The notes: generated by a model from the letters alone, not told the origin. Positions 1-10,796 are shown, numbered from the stretch's first letter. The stretch: DNA of 64,000 nucleotides from Fasciolopsis buskii (GCA_008360955.1 LUCM01003458.1:1-64000); one strand, 5' to 3'. Made by a program: numbers and translations.

Positions 1-95
1 TCGAATCAGAATGATTGAAAATACGTGCGTTTGTACAGTTAGACTGTGTTCCGTGTGTTAGCTGCAGCAGCGTCCTATTTTTTCTGGCCTGTTTA

Positions 96-233
96 GGTTC
101 ACTCCCTGTTCCCTTTGGATATTTACGTTTTTATAGAAACGTGTAACCCTGCGGAAACGGTAGCGGTCAGTGAGGCTTGCATTGGTGTTCAACGCTAAAC
201 GATTATGACGATGATGATGATGATGATGATGAT
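96..233 (+). repeat. Retroelement 3' end with (GAT)n tail, copy 1
   Basis: This unit ends in an imperfect GAT microsatellite (about 201-233). Its 105 bp body matches the reverse complement of 34996-35102 closely: both share the order CCCTGTTCC/CCTTGTTCC, TAGAAAC..GTAAC, a G-rich stretch, CAGTG..GCTTGC.TTG, then TGTTCAACGCT.AACGAT running straight into the GAT repeat. Two unlinked copies with the same body and the same tail mark the 3' end of a retrotransposed family. Trinucleotide tails of this kind are typical of RTE-type LINEs and their SINEs, so an RTE link is inferred. The 5' limit of homology is unclear. Confidence 0.7.
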
Positions 234-486
234 TGTTCTAGCCCATGTGATCATATTGTGAACCTTCTCTTGAGTGGAAGTGCTCACGGGTCTTTGAACG
301 ACTATGAACAATCCGAAGGTAACCATATCACTTGGAGCATCTTTGCATCGGACAATGAACAGTAATACAATAAGGTTTTGTTTCTATTTGCTGCGTACTA
401 CTAATACTACTGAGAGCAACTATCCATGAAAAGCCATTCACGAGGGTCTTAGGTCAATTCGGCCATCGTTTGGGAGAATCAAAACA

Positions 487-1051
487 ATGGGTTTCCAAAA
501 TCCGGATGATTTGGGCCTGGCGAAGACAGTTAATGTGAGTGAATTTAATTAGGTTTAGGCTTCTTTCTTCGCCTACTTGAACGATATCGTCCCTTATGTG
601 GTATATTATTCAAATTATTAATTAGACGACAATGTACGAAAATATTGGACTCAAAGTGTGTCTGACTAGTATCAGGGAAGACAGATGGCTGATGCTCACG
701 AAGACAGAATAAATATTAATTTAATTAGATTTTCATCCCAAACGCGGGCAACCTTTCAATTCGGTCAGACGACAGCAGTCCGAACGATCGGTTTATGTAA
801 TTATCTCATTTCTCACTCCATAAGTTAAGACCTCGTGGCTTTTTCCAGTAAGTTATTATTGCGGGTATTTAATAGATGCTAAACCAATTTGATAAAAGCA
901 GATTCGAGAAAAAGTTGAAGTTTTCGTAAGTTTATTTTACTCAGCGATATTTTATTGCTTTCAGTTGCTGAAATTTGCCCCGAGAGACTTTAGAGACTTG
1001 AAAGAGAGACATTATCTTTTCGCTAACAGAAAATACTCAGTTTGGATTTGA
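487..1051 (+). CDS. Candidate tiny-exon gene (unrecognised protein)
   Basis: A possible short gene with very small phase-0 exons. Exon 1 (487-534) has a good start context (aaaacaATGG) and a strong GTGAGT donor; it begins MGFQNPDDLGLAKTVN. Possible exons follow at 626-655, 830-847 (18 nt, donor GTAAGT) and 902-925 (24 nt, IREKVEVF, donor GTAAGT). The last exon (965-1051, starting LLKFAPRDFRDLKERHYLF) lies behind the tract tattttattgctttcag and ends in TGA. The last intron is 39 nt. AATAAA lies 41 nt after the stop. All exon lengths are multiples of three, giving about 68 residues. There is no signal peptide and no family is recognised. Exons this small arise easily by chance, so the whole chain is tentative; exons 902-925 plus 965-1051 are the best supported. 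Confidence 0.27.
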
Positions 1052-1091
1052 GGAAGAAGCACGCGAACACCATTTCAAAACGGCCAGTGTT

Positions 1092-1097
1092 AATAAA
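1092..1097 (+). terminator. Poly(A) signal AATAAA
   Basis: AATAAA lies 41 nt downstream of the TGA of the candidate last exon 965-1051, a normal spacing for a short 3' UTR. A single hexamer is weak evidence by itself. Confidence 0.3.
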
Positions 1098-1279
1098 GTT
1101 CTATTACTTTCCATTGACGGTTCATTTTTTCGTTTATGCGCTGTCTTAGTTTTCGCAAATCTGAAGTTCATTCTGTTCCTAGTAGGAGCCTGATGGCAGT
1201 ATATCATTCTCAGAAATTCCAAACGCAAGGCGCCTGGAGACAAAATTATTATTATATCATTAAGAAACAAGCGTACCAA

Positions 1280-1525
1280 AGGTCACCGCGCTAGTTGACC
1301 CCACCACCACGGTGACGCATGACGTGGAAGACAACTAATCACTCACCTAACCCACATTTCAAAGCACACACATACACGAACACAACTAAACATCAGTTGG
1401 CATGTGAACGTCCCTCAGTCATTTGATTGTAAAACTTGCCTTGAGAAAGACTACCCACGGTAGTCGAAACGTTGGCGCATTACATCTACCAACAACGCTG
1501 TGTTATTAATATTATATCATTCACA
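1280..1525 (+). repeat. Retroelement tail with hammerhead-like hairpin and ATT-rich end
   Basis: A locally GC- and CA-rich segment carries a perfect 7 bp hairpin, GACTACC-CAC-GGTAGTC (1449-1465), followed at once by GAAACG and preceded by TTGAGAAA. Stem II followed by GAAA, with a CUGANGA-like box upstream, is the layout of hammerhead-ribozyme tails in Penelope-like and other retroelements; here the first box is degenerate. The segment runs into TATTAATATTATATCATT, much like the ATT run at about 1243-1260 just upstream. I infer a decayed retroelement 3' region; no coding part is seen. Confidence 0.45.
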
Positions 1526-1598
1526 ATAAAAAAACCAATACATGGCGCATCGATTTTTCGATACACTCCTTACGTCGTTTGGTCCGGAAAATTATTAG

Positions 1599-1688
1599 CC
1601 ATTTATCGGTCTAATATTTTGATGACGCCTTTTGATGCATTTCGAAGAGAATGGAAGAGAATGAATTTGTTACCCACAATTTATTTCG
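1599..1688 (+). CDS. Candidate internal exon
   Basis: A 90 nt stretch open in phase 1-1, preceded by cactccttacgtcgtttgg..attattag and followed by the donor TTTCG/GTAATA. It would encode about 30 residues including MTPFDAFRREWKRMNLLP. There is no recognised domain. Support is splice signals and an open frame only, and it cannot be joined confidently to its neighbours. Confidence 0.2.
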
Positions 1689-2315
1689 GTAATAAATAAC
1701 ATGCGATGTGCATAACTGACCTCCCTAGCATCAAACCCTTTGGTTAGCCCGATCCACTTGCAGCTGGTTGTTATTTATGTTCTAAGGTAAAACGAAATTC
1801 GATGACAGACTGAAGTTAACTTTTACATGGATGAGATATTAAGCGGAACACATCCATAAAATGAGTGGCTAAGACATAGTCAAGAATAACGGCAAATTAA
1901 TCCGCAAAATTCGCAAGGAGGATATTTTTGCAAACTTGGTCAGCAAGGAGCATCGTCAACACTTCACATCGCACAAAGAAACGAATTTCGTGAAATGCAA
2001 AACTGCCTACTACTAAAAAGTAAGTAGTAAGATATGAATCCAGTAAAAAGAGGAATTCCAATTAGGGGATCAGCTGTCGTGGACTTCATTCTCGACTCGG
2101 ACGAGTTTATCATTGCGCTGTTCCAAAGTATAGGAATAGAAAAATGATTTATGGCAATTATTTCCTAAGAGACGATGAACGGTTACTTTTCTTTTCGAAT
2201 ATTATGAGCCCATTTCAGTCTGATCAGTCATCCTGACCTGGTGACTACTCCGAGAATACATGCCTGAGAATTATTTGTCCCAACTCTGTGCTGAGGCTTC
2301 ATTTGAGACGCTTAG

Positions 2316-2423
2316 AAAGCGAAACAATAGTACCTAGAGAAATTCGAAAACATGGGCTATTGTATTCAAAATCTTTCTGTGGTCATCAGTGTGTATGGCG
2401 ATTCCGAATAGGATCTGATACTG
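2316..2423 (+). CDS. Candidate internal exon
   Basis: A 108 nt exon candidate in phase 1-1, behind acceptor ttgagacgcttag and before donor ATACTG/GTGAAA. The peptide contains IVPREIRKHGLLYSKSFCG and HQCVWRFRIGSDT. The frame stays open to 2494, so the donor is a choice rather than a requirement. The family is not recognised. Confidence 0.2.
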
Positions 2424-2553
2424 GTGAAATTTTCGAAAAAATGCTAAATGCCCTCAATAAATTCCGTTGTGTAAATGTCCAAGCCACGCACTAAATCATT
2501 GAATACATCTCAGTGCTGTATGTTTTTACCATTAATCTCCTTATACTTTTCAG

Positions 2554-2607
2554 TCGTCACAATTACGAATGCTCATATAGAATGAGACTTGGAACTGTCT
2601 CGTCTAA
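2554..2607 (+). CDS. Candidate 54 nt exon with strong splice sites
   Basis: The acceptor (attaatctccttatacttttcag) and donor (CTAA/GTGAGT) are both close to consensus. The only open frame gives RHNYECSYRMRLGTVSSK in phase 2-2. It does not match the phase of the candidate at 2316-2423, so the two cannot be adjacent as drawn. Confidence 0.25.
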
Positions 2608-3603
2608 GTGAGTGACAGTTAGGCGTTTCACTTTGTTCATTTGCAAGTTAGTCAAAAAGCACCTTCCCCGTCATCGGCGTCATGTACTTAATTCAAGCTG
2701 CAAAACCAAGTACAGGCAATGGGTATGAAATTTTGCAGAGACATCTCAAGATTCGGGCTTGGAATAATCCACTCCGTTAGACTACCTTCTTCTTGTGCAT
2801 TGTCTGCGCGGTCAGTAGATTAGAAAAATTGGATAATGTGCTCCAATGCCGCCAACGAAAACTATTTCAGGCCATCCAATAATGGATAAAATGGTGACAT
2901 GATATTTCTCAAGCATGAGCTCCTTGGTACCGCACTGAAAATATTTGCGATGTCGATACCGGATGCAACTCACGCTAAGATGATTAATGCAAACAGAACT
3001 TGACTGACTTTTGGTAACACCGGAGGAATTCCATTGGTTCTGTATTTTTATTTTTCATTTTACGCAGTAATTGTAATATTTGAGCGCATTTTGATGCTGA
3101 TTTTTGGAGAGTGAATTCCTTTTATTCAGGCACTTTGCACAAGTAGGTAGATGGTCTACCGAAATCCCACACAGTAAGCGAGATTAAGCTAATTCGTGTA
3201 TATCTCATAGAAATGAAAAATGAAATTGTAAACGGACCATCTATGCCAATTTGCTGCGGGAGCCGAATGCTGCAGCTTGAGAGCAGGTTAGATTCATTGC
3301 GTAGCGATTTCTGACCATCCCTTCTTGTCAACTCAGCTAATAGTCTCCAAACGAGTTTGAACGTTTATCCCAAAGTTTTGAAATTTCGACTTCAAATAAA
3401 AACCCTTTTAGAACATTAAGTAATACTTTTGAGATCCTTTGGTTAGAGTGCCTTTTTTATCCACGGACCTTCTGTCCATTGGATCCTTACGGATCATTTT
3501 GTCTCCATCGTGTCTGTTTTACGAATGACAGTCTTTGAGAACCCTGTGCGATGACCTCGACTTTGAGTTGACCGAGTAAGCAGCAGTTGGTAAAAACAAA
3601 GGT

Positions 3604-3816
3604 CTAGTGTGACCTTGCCATCACAAGATCCGAATTTATTCCTTCCTGATTGTAAACTCTGCTGCACAGTTCGATGACACTTGACAAGAACAATTCCGCT
3701 TCACACTGTTGCGATGTCAATACACGGTGCATGTATGTTGTGGCAACCCAGAGCTTGCATAAATAGGCAAGAAATTTGACAACTTCCAGTTTTCGAAGGT
3801 TCACAATCATCCCCAA
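3604..3816 (-). CDS. Weak exon candidate
   Basis: A 70-codon open frame with a possible acceptor (aaatttcttgcctatttatgcaag) inside it and a possible donor GGCAAG/GTCACA near its end. The predicted segment is helix-prone (CEAELFLSSVIELCSRVYNQ). No family is recognised and chance is a fair explanation. Confidence 0.15.
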   Translation of the reverse strand: MGMIVNLRKLEVVKFLAYLCKLWVATTYMHRVLTSQQCEAELFLSSVIELCSRVYNQEGINSDLVMARSH

Positions 3817-4138
3817 CTACAAAAGTCCTCTTTCGGACGACATATTGATGTTCAGAACATCTCCCTTTCGGACAGTCTAGCCAGTATATCCCAGGCTAGT
3901 CGTATTTTTGATTAACCTAGCTGAGGTGGAGAGACAGCGTCAAAACCCTAGCGCATACAGACCAACCTGTATCCCATTAGTCCTAAACAGCGGGGCGAGT
4001 CTCATTCCTGATGGCTTTTCCATGCCCTCACTCAAACAACACATTTTGATTGAATCCAAGACCAACTAATTGCAGAAAAATTAACGAAATAAAAAGGGAA
4101 CAAATCCGAAGTTTTGCCACTAATAATTAAGCATCACC

Positions 4139-4260
4139 GTGGCTCAATCAATTATTAGGAATCCATGCAAGACCCGACCCGTGAATTTGAGTGACAAAGG
4201 CTTTGGATTAACAACCGTTCGTTCCGGGTTCAATCCCTAGTTCGAGCAGTGTGCACGCAC
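4139..4260 (+). repeat. tRNA-derived SINE-like unit
   Basis: An A-box-like TGGCTCAATCAATTA at about 4140 is followed about 75 bp later by a B box, GGTTCAATCCC (4227-4237). This is the internal RNA polymerase III promoter layout of a tRNA-derived SINE. The intervening sequence does not fold into a clear tRNA cloverleaf, so this is a SINE head or relic rather than a tRNA gene. Confidence 0.5.
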
Positions 4261-4454
4261 TGCCAATGATTTCTAACAGGGGTAAAATCAGTGTTCAGTG
4301 CTTATCTGGATGCTCGCTGGTCAGTTGGCAATCATTTAGTCAAATAGTCTCTTTTTGTGGAATTTCACCTTGCTTACTTAATTTGCTTGTAAAAAATATT
4401 TTCAGTATACTGTTTGTGTTAACAAGTTTCATATCCACCATCTGTATTAAACAG

Positions 4455-4586
4455 TCAATTTAACAAAAGCAGATTGATTAGTTGGACATTGCTATATTTT
4501 GAAATAGGCTTTTGAAACAGTCGGGGCATGCTGTCATAGGTGCAGTCAAGTTGTATCCAAGTTTCAATCCGGGAAAGTAACCGCTT
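4455..4586 (-). CDS. Candidate terminal exon, minus strand
   Basis: On the minus strand the acceptor gatttatggggttattcctttcag precedes a 43-codon frame ending in TGA (peptide includes KRLLSRIETWIQLDC and DSMPRLFQKPISKYS). The same frame is open upstream to 4727 with an ATG there, so a longer unspliced reading is possible. The product is unrecognised and no AATAAA is seen close by. Confidence 0.22.
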   Translation of the reverse strand, partial: KRLLSRIETWIQLDCTYDSMPRLFQKPISKYSNVQLINLLLLN

Positions 4587-5139
4587 CTGAAAGGAATAAC
4601 CCCATAAATCAAACCATTTGATTAGATGTCTAAGGCCAAGTGTTAAATGGCTTTCGAAAACCTTAAGCTTCCCTAGTGGATCCGCGTACATGTTCCAGGA
4701 AAGCCCCATGGCATACTTGCAAAACATTCGTCGTAACAGATCTTTTATTGGTACATAGTGAACTTCAATTAAATTCTTCAGAAATGTAAAATGTCATAAC
4801 ATTTTTATGAAGTTGGAGTAAAAAGTGGGTTGATTCGATAATACACACCTCTCAGATAATCTAAGTGAATGTTCTGATACTGATTAAGTGTTGTTAACTA
4901 ACCTATCTTTAATTGTGGACATCGTGATAGCGTTATCAATTTAGCTCATATAAAATACCGAAGGGCACACTCAAATTCGAAAAATTCTCCTCAAAAAACG
5001 AGTTACCGATACTGATAAAATCTACAAAAGTTCATGGCTTCTGGAGTGAATATACTTATTGAACAAGCTCTCTATAGATAAGACATTCCTATTGGAATTA
5101 AATTCTCAGATCACCTAGTCTACTGGAGATATGCGACAC

Positions 5140-5318
5140 CTTGAAACGTTCGACTCATTCCATTCCAAATCTGGCCCGTATGCGAATGAACCAGAAAGGA
5201 ATCGGTAGTGTGGAATACCATTGGGGTAAAAATGACCATTTTGATCGGTCCCAGCATACGAATGTTGCTCTGTAAGTTTTTCCGCACCAAGAAATCCTTG
5301 TACTCCAGCGAAAGCCTT
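5140..5318 (-). CDS. Candidate internal exon, minus strand
   Basis: A strong pyrimidine tract (ttttcctcttttgattttttcctgaag) precedes an open frame with protein-like composition (KAFAGVQGFLGAEKLTEQHS, then GTDQNGHFYPNGIPHYRFLS). The donor TTTCAAG/GTGTCG gives phase 0-2. Without that donor the frame stops at 5115. No family is recognised; the plus strand is also open here. Confidence 0.25.
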
Positions 5319-6557
5319 CTTCAGGAAAAAATCAAAAGAGGAAAACCTATAAAACCATTTAATAAAAGAACTACAAATGCATCTCAAAATGGTAGTCGTT
5401 ACCGGGCAATCATTATTAAACTAACTGATTAAAAATGTTCAACTTGCTGATATACCGCCCATTTAATTCGTCTTATGATAAAGAGCTGGTGTGTTTGTGT
5501 CCTCAAAGTTGCATCACCAGCAAATATCTGAGGTACGACGGCGGGGAATTCAAATTGAGAACATTGGTGCAAGGCGGATAGGCCCACATTACAAAGGTTC
5601 GTTGACAATACAAGAAAACTCAGAAGCCTAGTATTGTCGGCTATACAGCCACAATTTTATTCCGTCCACTTTCAGTGACCTCGAAAACTCTGAGTTCTTT
5701 GCTAACGCCTTTAGAAACTGGAATGAACGGGGTCAAAATTCATTTAATGGGCACCATTTAGTTTACATTAAAGGCTGTAATCGAGATGAATATATGATAC
5801 TTAAATTTAGCAAAAGGCCGAAAAATAGCCGCTTCTCTACCAGGTGCGAAATCCTAACAAACTAATAGATCAATAAAATTATGCCTCTCCAAACATAGCT
5901 CAGCTGAGCCAAGTTTAAGGTTTTGCATCATTTACGGCGTGAGAGAAACAAAGACAAATTTAAGCTAGCAAATCAGTAACCAAAATCGCATTACTAGTAT
6001 CTGTTGTCCGAAAGAATTCGAAATGAAAAGCAAATGACCCAGGTTTCAAGCAGATGTCTAATTCTGGCAGAATTAACTAACCCTTCACGACTCATTTGTA
6101 ACCAAAAGTCGGTTACTGTTGTATGGGTTAAAGGCCCTACGCGGACCCCTTTGCACTACTAATCTCGTCTTTATCGCGAATGAATGGATAACATCGATCA
6201 ACGAGTTGTGCGTAGGTGCATACCATCAGCTGAAATGACGGTTATAACAAAACGAGAATGGAACAATGATTACATTGTGTAGTACTGGATTAATCCACGA
6301 ACTAAATCGAGTCTGTCATCGAATGTATGGAATTTTATCGCTGAGAAATCCTTGTCTTTCCTAAAGTCAGCAAAATATTATATCTTAAGGGAAACTAATT
6401 GGAGTTCGAACATCACATACGAATATAGACTTGAACATTTTATCTGACTTAATTATTTATTCTTTACGAACAGGTCACTTAATCTTATTTAAACAATTGA
6501 TAGCTCATTCGACTCTAAGCTACGTTTTAATTTCTCTGTCATCCCATTTACTTTCAG

Positions 6558-6797
6558 GTTGTGGACAACCGAGACGGGCCCTTTTCTTTCTGTTATAATG
6601 ATGAAATAGGATGTGAAACGAGGTCAGTTTTAATATCCTACTTCTTGAAAATCGAAGAGGTCTCACTGGAACTCGTGAATGAAATCACCAAATTATCAAT
6701 GTGCACTGAGAGTTCCCAAGTAAGTCAGAAGCTGGATAAGTGATAACTGATTTTTTACTTTCTTCAGATATTGCGTGGCATTATGAAAAACTTGTAA
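6558..6797 (+). CDS. Candidate last two exons of a gene
   Basis: Exon 6558-6719 (162 nt, phase 0-0) sits between an excellent acceptor (ttttaatttctctgtcatcccatttactttcag without the AG base pairs of the exon) and the donor CCAA/GTAAGT. Its peptide starts VVDNRDGPFSFCYNDEIGCE and contains KIEEVSLELVNEITKL, a possible short helix. A 48 nt intron ends in attttttactttcttcag. The final exon 6768-6797 encodes ILRGIMKNL and TAA in the same phase, and AATAAA follows 62 nt after the stop. This is among the most coherent gene ends in the window. Upstream exons are uncertain and the product is not recognised. Confidence 0.38.
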
Positions 6798-6859
6798 TAG
6801 GACTTCCATGTACCGCAGTTTTCATCTCCCCAGTAGCTTGCGTGTGACATAAAATGTCA

Positions 6860-6865
6860 AATAAA
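6860..6865 (+). terminator. Poly(A) signal AATAAA
   Basis: AATAAA lies 62 nt after the TAA of the candidate last exon and is followed by the T-rich stretch gactgttttattttc, the usual arrangement of a cleavage and polyadenylation site. Confidence 0.35.
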
Positions 6866-7310
6866 TGACTGTTTTATTTTCAACCCAAGTCCAGTTTCAT
6901 TTTAATAACCTAGAACATAAAGGGTTTTTTATCCGGTGAATCCATTTTGGTTAAAAAAGAAAACGGGTGAATTAACGAAGAAGTAAACAATCCTACGCAA
7001 AATACTCAGGCTTTTGATTAAGCAACATGAATAGTAATGGCTCGAGTGAAAATATTTCCAATCACAGAGAGGCGTTGACAATGAGTCTTCATCGGAATCC
7101 AGATACAGGAACGGAGTTGAGTTGTGATGGGCAATTTAACTAACGTTTTGCCCATGAATCAGGAATCAATTTGTGAATCAGTCACGTTACGTTGTATGTG
7201 TATCCTCAGTTTCAAAGTAACTAAGGCAAATCCATCGGTTCACGTTGATTAATTTATGCTGTGCCAGTGAAAGTGTCACGTTAGCCTGCTGCCCTCGGGG
7301 GTAATCATAG

Positions 7311-7520
7311 ATTGCCCTCAATCCCAACGAGAAAAAATCATGAACAAGATGGCCAGCTATTCAGAATTAATCAGAAACCAATATCTTATATTGCAATAAC
7401 TGGGGAAGCACGAGCATATGCGCCCATTCTATTGACAAACAAGTGTAATAAACAAATGCAATCGCCTGAATTGCACGATGACGCAACAACTCATATTTGG
7501 TGGACGGACTGGGGTGAAAA
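7311..7520 (+). CDS. Candidate internal exon with WWTDWG motif
   Basis: A 210 nt exon candidate, phase 2-2, with acceptor gcctgctgccctcgggggtaatcatag and a strong donor GAAAA/GTAAGC. The peptide contains QKPISYIAITGEARAYAPIL and ends THIWWTDWGEK. The last motif resembles the YWTD signature of LDL-receptor-type beta-propellers, but one motif without a second repeat is not enough to assign a family. A phase-compatible acceptor lies at about 7700 (gaagtgttttcag). Confidence 0.27.
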
Positions 7521-7799
7521 GTAAGCAGTGTGCTGTCGATAATTGCTAAACGGAAAATTAACCTGTGACTGAAATAACTGTCTCGTGAGCATGTGCTTCA
7601 GAGCTGCCATACTGTGGCTCAGCCTTGGTTATCATTAGCATGACAGTGTTCCGTGGTTTACTGAATGTTCACCGGCATTCTTGTGCATGAAGTGTTTTCA
7701 GGGGACCTTTTTGTACGGATTTTACAAGGAATTATTTCCATCAATGAAAATGTTTATCCCTAGGTCCTAAGTTAGCCTCCATCATTTTTAAATCGACTT

Positions 7800-8930
7800 T
7801 CAAATGAACCGAGACTTCTTTTCTGAAAAATCGATTTGTCCTCCGAATTTCGGACCTCTGTTACTCAGATTCCAGACGGTTATGAGCACCATTCGATCGT
7901 TGTAACGACTGAATCGGAATGGCAGTAGGCCATCACTTCTAGAAGACGTGATATCTGCCATCGACTGGCCAACCATCTTTCGACCATTAACTGAATTGAA
8001 GTACAGCATACCACGAAGTAGGCTGTCTGTGGACATGAGCAAAACAGGTCAAAATTATTTCTTTCTATTCATATTCAGTGTTTCTTCTAAACAGTGAACC
8101 GTAAGATCCAGCTTCATTAGCTTAATCCGGGAATTAATGAGAAAATTCCGCCCGGCTCCCCGTATTCCACCGACAGTGAGAAGGCAACTGTGTTCAAACA
8201 CCGACAATCTTTGTAAATCGGACCTCAGCTACCATGTTTCCGAACCCCATAGCATTACCGATCATTGGTAGATCAGCAAAATTCACAACAATAACGCATA
8301 TGTCTCAAATCGATGAATGCCAATCCAGCCCTCTCTGTACTAGAAGGCGCACCATCCGATGTACGACTATCGGGTGAGGTACAACAAACCAAATAACTAA
8401 ATTCATCCTTCTCACCAAGGTTCTCCCCTCTGCACACTTTGTTCGGCATCGAGTAAGCGACAGCTAGAAGGTGCAAATCAAATACCAAATATATGTGCAC
8501 TATGGTCCAGACGTTCGGGAGACGCCTATAGCTTAATCGTATCTTCATTCATTGGCATAAAATCGTCCGTATATTCTACATCAGACAGGTTTCCGTCTGA
8601 GCAGTTACCAATATCAGTATTTTCACAGGAGGTTAGACCGATCTGCATGATCGTCTTAATGTTATTATTGAAAAGAAAGGTAGAAGGGGCAACCGTGAAG
8701 AACAAAAATTTTAACTGTGAATTCCGGTGTGATAAAGACGTAAAAACCAACTTGGTTCTGCATGTTCTCATACTGAGATTTGACAAATGGGACAGAGTTT
8801 TCCGGCAAGCCCTTGAATGAGTGATAACGCCGCAGAAATGCACAAACGACTGAGTCGAACACCGCTGTTAGATCAAGGAAGACAAAGTTCTTGGGCATAC
8901 GGAGGGTGCATTTGTATAAGACCGTAAGCT
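7800..8930 (-). pseudogene. Decayed non-LTR retrotransposon reverse transcriptase (LINE ORF2 relic)
   Basis: Read on the minus strand from about 8930 down to 7800, the blocks of a LINE reverse transcriptase appear in order but in shifting frames. FVFLDLTAVFDS carries the first catalytic Asp region (consensus FLDxxxAFDSV). TPEFTV..FVLHGCP is the QGCP block with Q changed to H. SDVEYTDDF is the YADD catalytic box with A changed to T. DEFSYL.CCTSPDSRTSDG and AGLAFIDLRHM are the thumb region. RLSVFEHSCL (about 8186-8214) is the post-RT connector. The frame at 7800-8042 (including NSVNGRKMVGQSMADI) probably continues the C-terminal region. Frameshifts and stops between blocks mean it is dead. The block wording is that of the LINE family very common in flukes; RTE-like is the likely clade (knowledge from memory, not a search). 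Confidence 0.85.
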
Positions 8931-8939
8931 ATCCCAAAA

Positions 8940-9780
8940 ATCTTAAATCTTTTCTAGTTGCACATGCGCCAAGGGTAGCCTAATAAGTGAAAAATACACT
9001 AACGTAGTAAAAATGCGAATTAGGACTTAATCCCTCAAACTGTTACCTACCCTTGATTCGTATTTCTAAACAAATGAGCCAGGTAGAAGACTATGAATTC
9101 GGTTCAGAGCCAGAAAGCAATCCAGGAAACATTAAGGTTTCATTAATCTACATAAAAATGAAGTAAAATAAATCCAATGATTCATCAGTACCAGTTGATT
9201 TGGGGAAAAACAAATGTGCTAGGCAAATGATTCAACAAAATTTTGTATTTCGCGGCGAAAGTTGGAATACGTGGAACCGGTGTGAAGCTTTTAAGTTGAC
9301 GTCAACACAAACGTTGCAGCGAACGATTAGCAAACAATGAATACAGTTGGTGAGTTGTGACGCATGCGCCTCCAAACGATGGCATATGCACCACATATTT
9401 CGCCATATATGACCAAACAGTCAACAGTGTCAGTCTTGTACACGCAAATCAATGTTGTGACGTTCTAACAAGATCATTGTTCATCAAAGTTAAGTGGAAT
9501 GAACTGAATATAATCAGTTAAATGCTAATCCGTACCATCCGGTATGATTAGTCATAACAACTCCGCTGTCCCCTACTTAACCCGAATTCCCAACCATCTG
9601 GACTAGATCGTGACGGACTTTCTACACAGTCGGCAAGTCCTTCCATTTTATGTTTTGATAAGGCTTCAGTAACCAGTAAGAAATTCACACTTGGTTAGAT
9701 AGAGCGCCGGTGGATTTTGTTATGCATTTGATTTGTGCTCTTCTCGGGATATGTTTGTTCGTTCAAAAACTATTCTTGCT
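8940..9780. other. No feature seen
   Basis: Upstream flank of the LINE relic. I see no open frame with splice signals, tRNA-like boxes or inverted repeat here. The 5' part of the LINE, including its endonuclease, is either missing or too decayed to read. Confidence 0.4.
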
Positions 9781-9783
9781 TAG

Positions 9784-9939
9784 CACAATGTGTCAATAAG
9801 AACAGGCAGAATGAAATACTAGCAATTCGTTTGAATGGCCACTATACCCGCATGTTGACGAAAATGAAAGGGGAAATATTTGGTGTACATAAACTGGGAC
9901 GTCGATTTACGCCTCTTCATACTCGGAATCCCTCGTGCG
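9784..9939 (+). CDS. Candidate internal exon
   Basis: A 156 nt frame in phase 1-1, behind acceptor aaaactattcttgcttag and before donor GTGCG/GTAACG. The peptide includes NEILAIRLNGHYTRMLTKMK and GVHKLGRRFTPLHTRN. It would be in the right place to belong to the model starting at 11451, but the phases do not join directly. The product is not recognised. Confidence 0.2.
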
Positions 9940-10796
9940 GTAACGCATTGATAGGTTTATTGGACTGACAGGCGGAAACAATCCGTTCTATTTTGTATCT
10001 TCCTGTTATCACTTAGCTACACTAAAGTTAATTAGATTTTCAGTTCTGCAAAACATTTAATAGAATTTAGTTTCATTTAAAAGCGGCCCCAGGCAGTTAT
10101 CCAGGTGATTTTGTGGTAATATTGTGTGAAAATTCTCATTTTCTTTAAGTTTAACTATCTAAATGAGACTCACTGAGTGGTTCCTCGAATGAGTGCTGAT
10201 CTACATGCATACGAAATGAGCAAAATGACTCATCTCATCCACACCTGAGCACAAGGAATTGTGTTCATGTCAGTCCTACAAAACATTTATTGATTTTTCT
10301 GACGCGGTATATTCAGCATAGGTTTCGATGTTGACTGTTTCCAGTGGAGATTGAGAGTCGTGTAAAATTTAAACTGGAATTTGTTCTCAAAATGGTTCGT
10401 TTTTTGGTCGCTCCAATCAGGATGGCGTGTGTAACTAGAATATGCAAAGCACTCGCATTTCTCTAGTTACAAAACACTTGACGCTGGTGAGTAATTTGTG
10501 CTGATATGCTCATTTCGTTCATCATTTATTACGAATTTCCTTAGTGTACTACTAAGCCCGGTATTTTAATCGACTTCGCTAGTCGAAGCCAAAACAACAA
10601 CCTATTCATTTACCGTGACATGCAACGATCACACAAAATTTGTTCGAAACTTATGATTCTTCGAAATTGAATGACTGATCGCAGTGCTTGCGTTCGACCC
10701 AATGATAATCATTTCGGATTCTAATCGCTGTTCAAAAATGCTGAGACATTATAAATGTCGTTTTTAGTGACAGACAGGAAGTTCATTTTTGTTCAG

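Noticed and set aside
177..365. Frame encoding an Asp-rich peptide
   Set aside because: The Asp run is just the GAT microsatellite tail of a retroelement; the frame has no other support.
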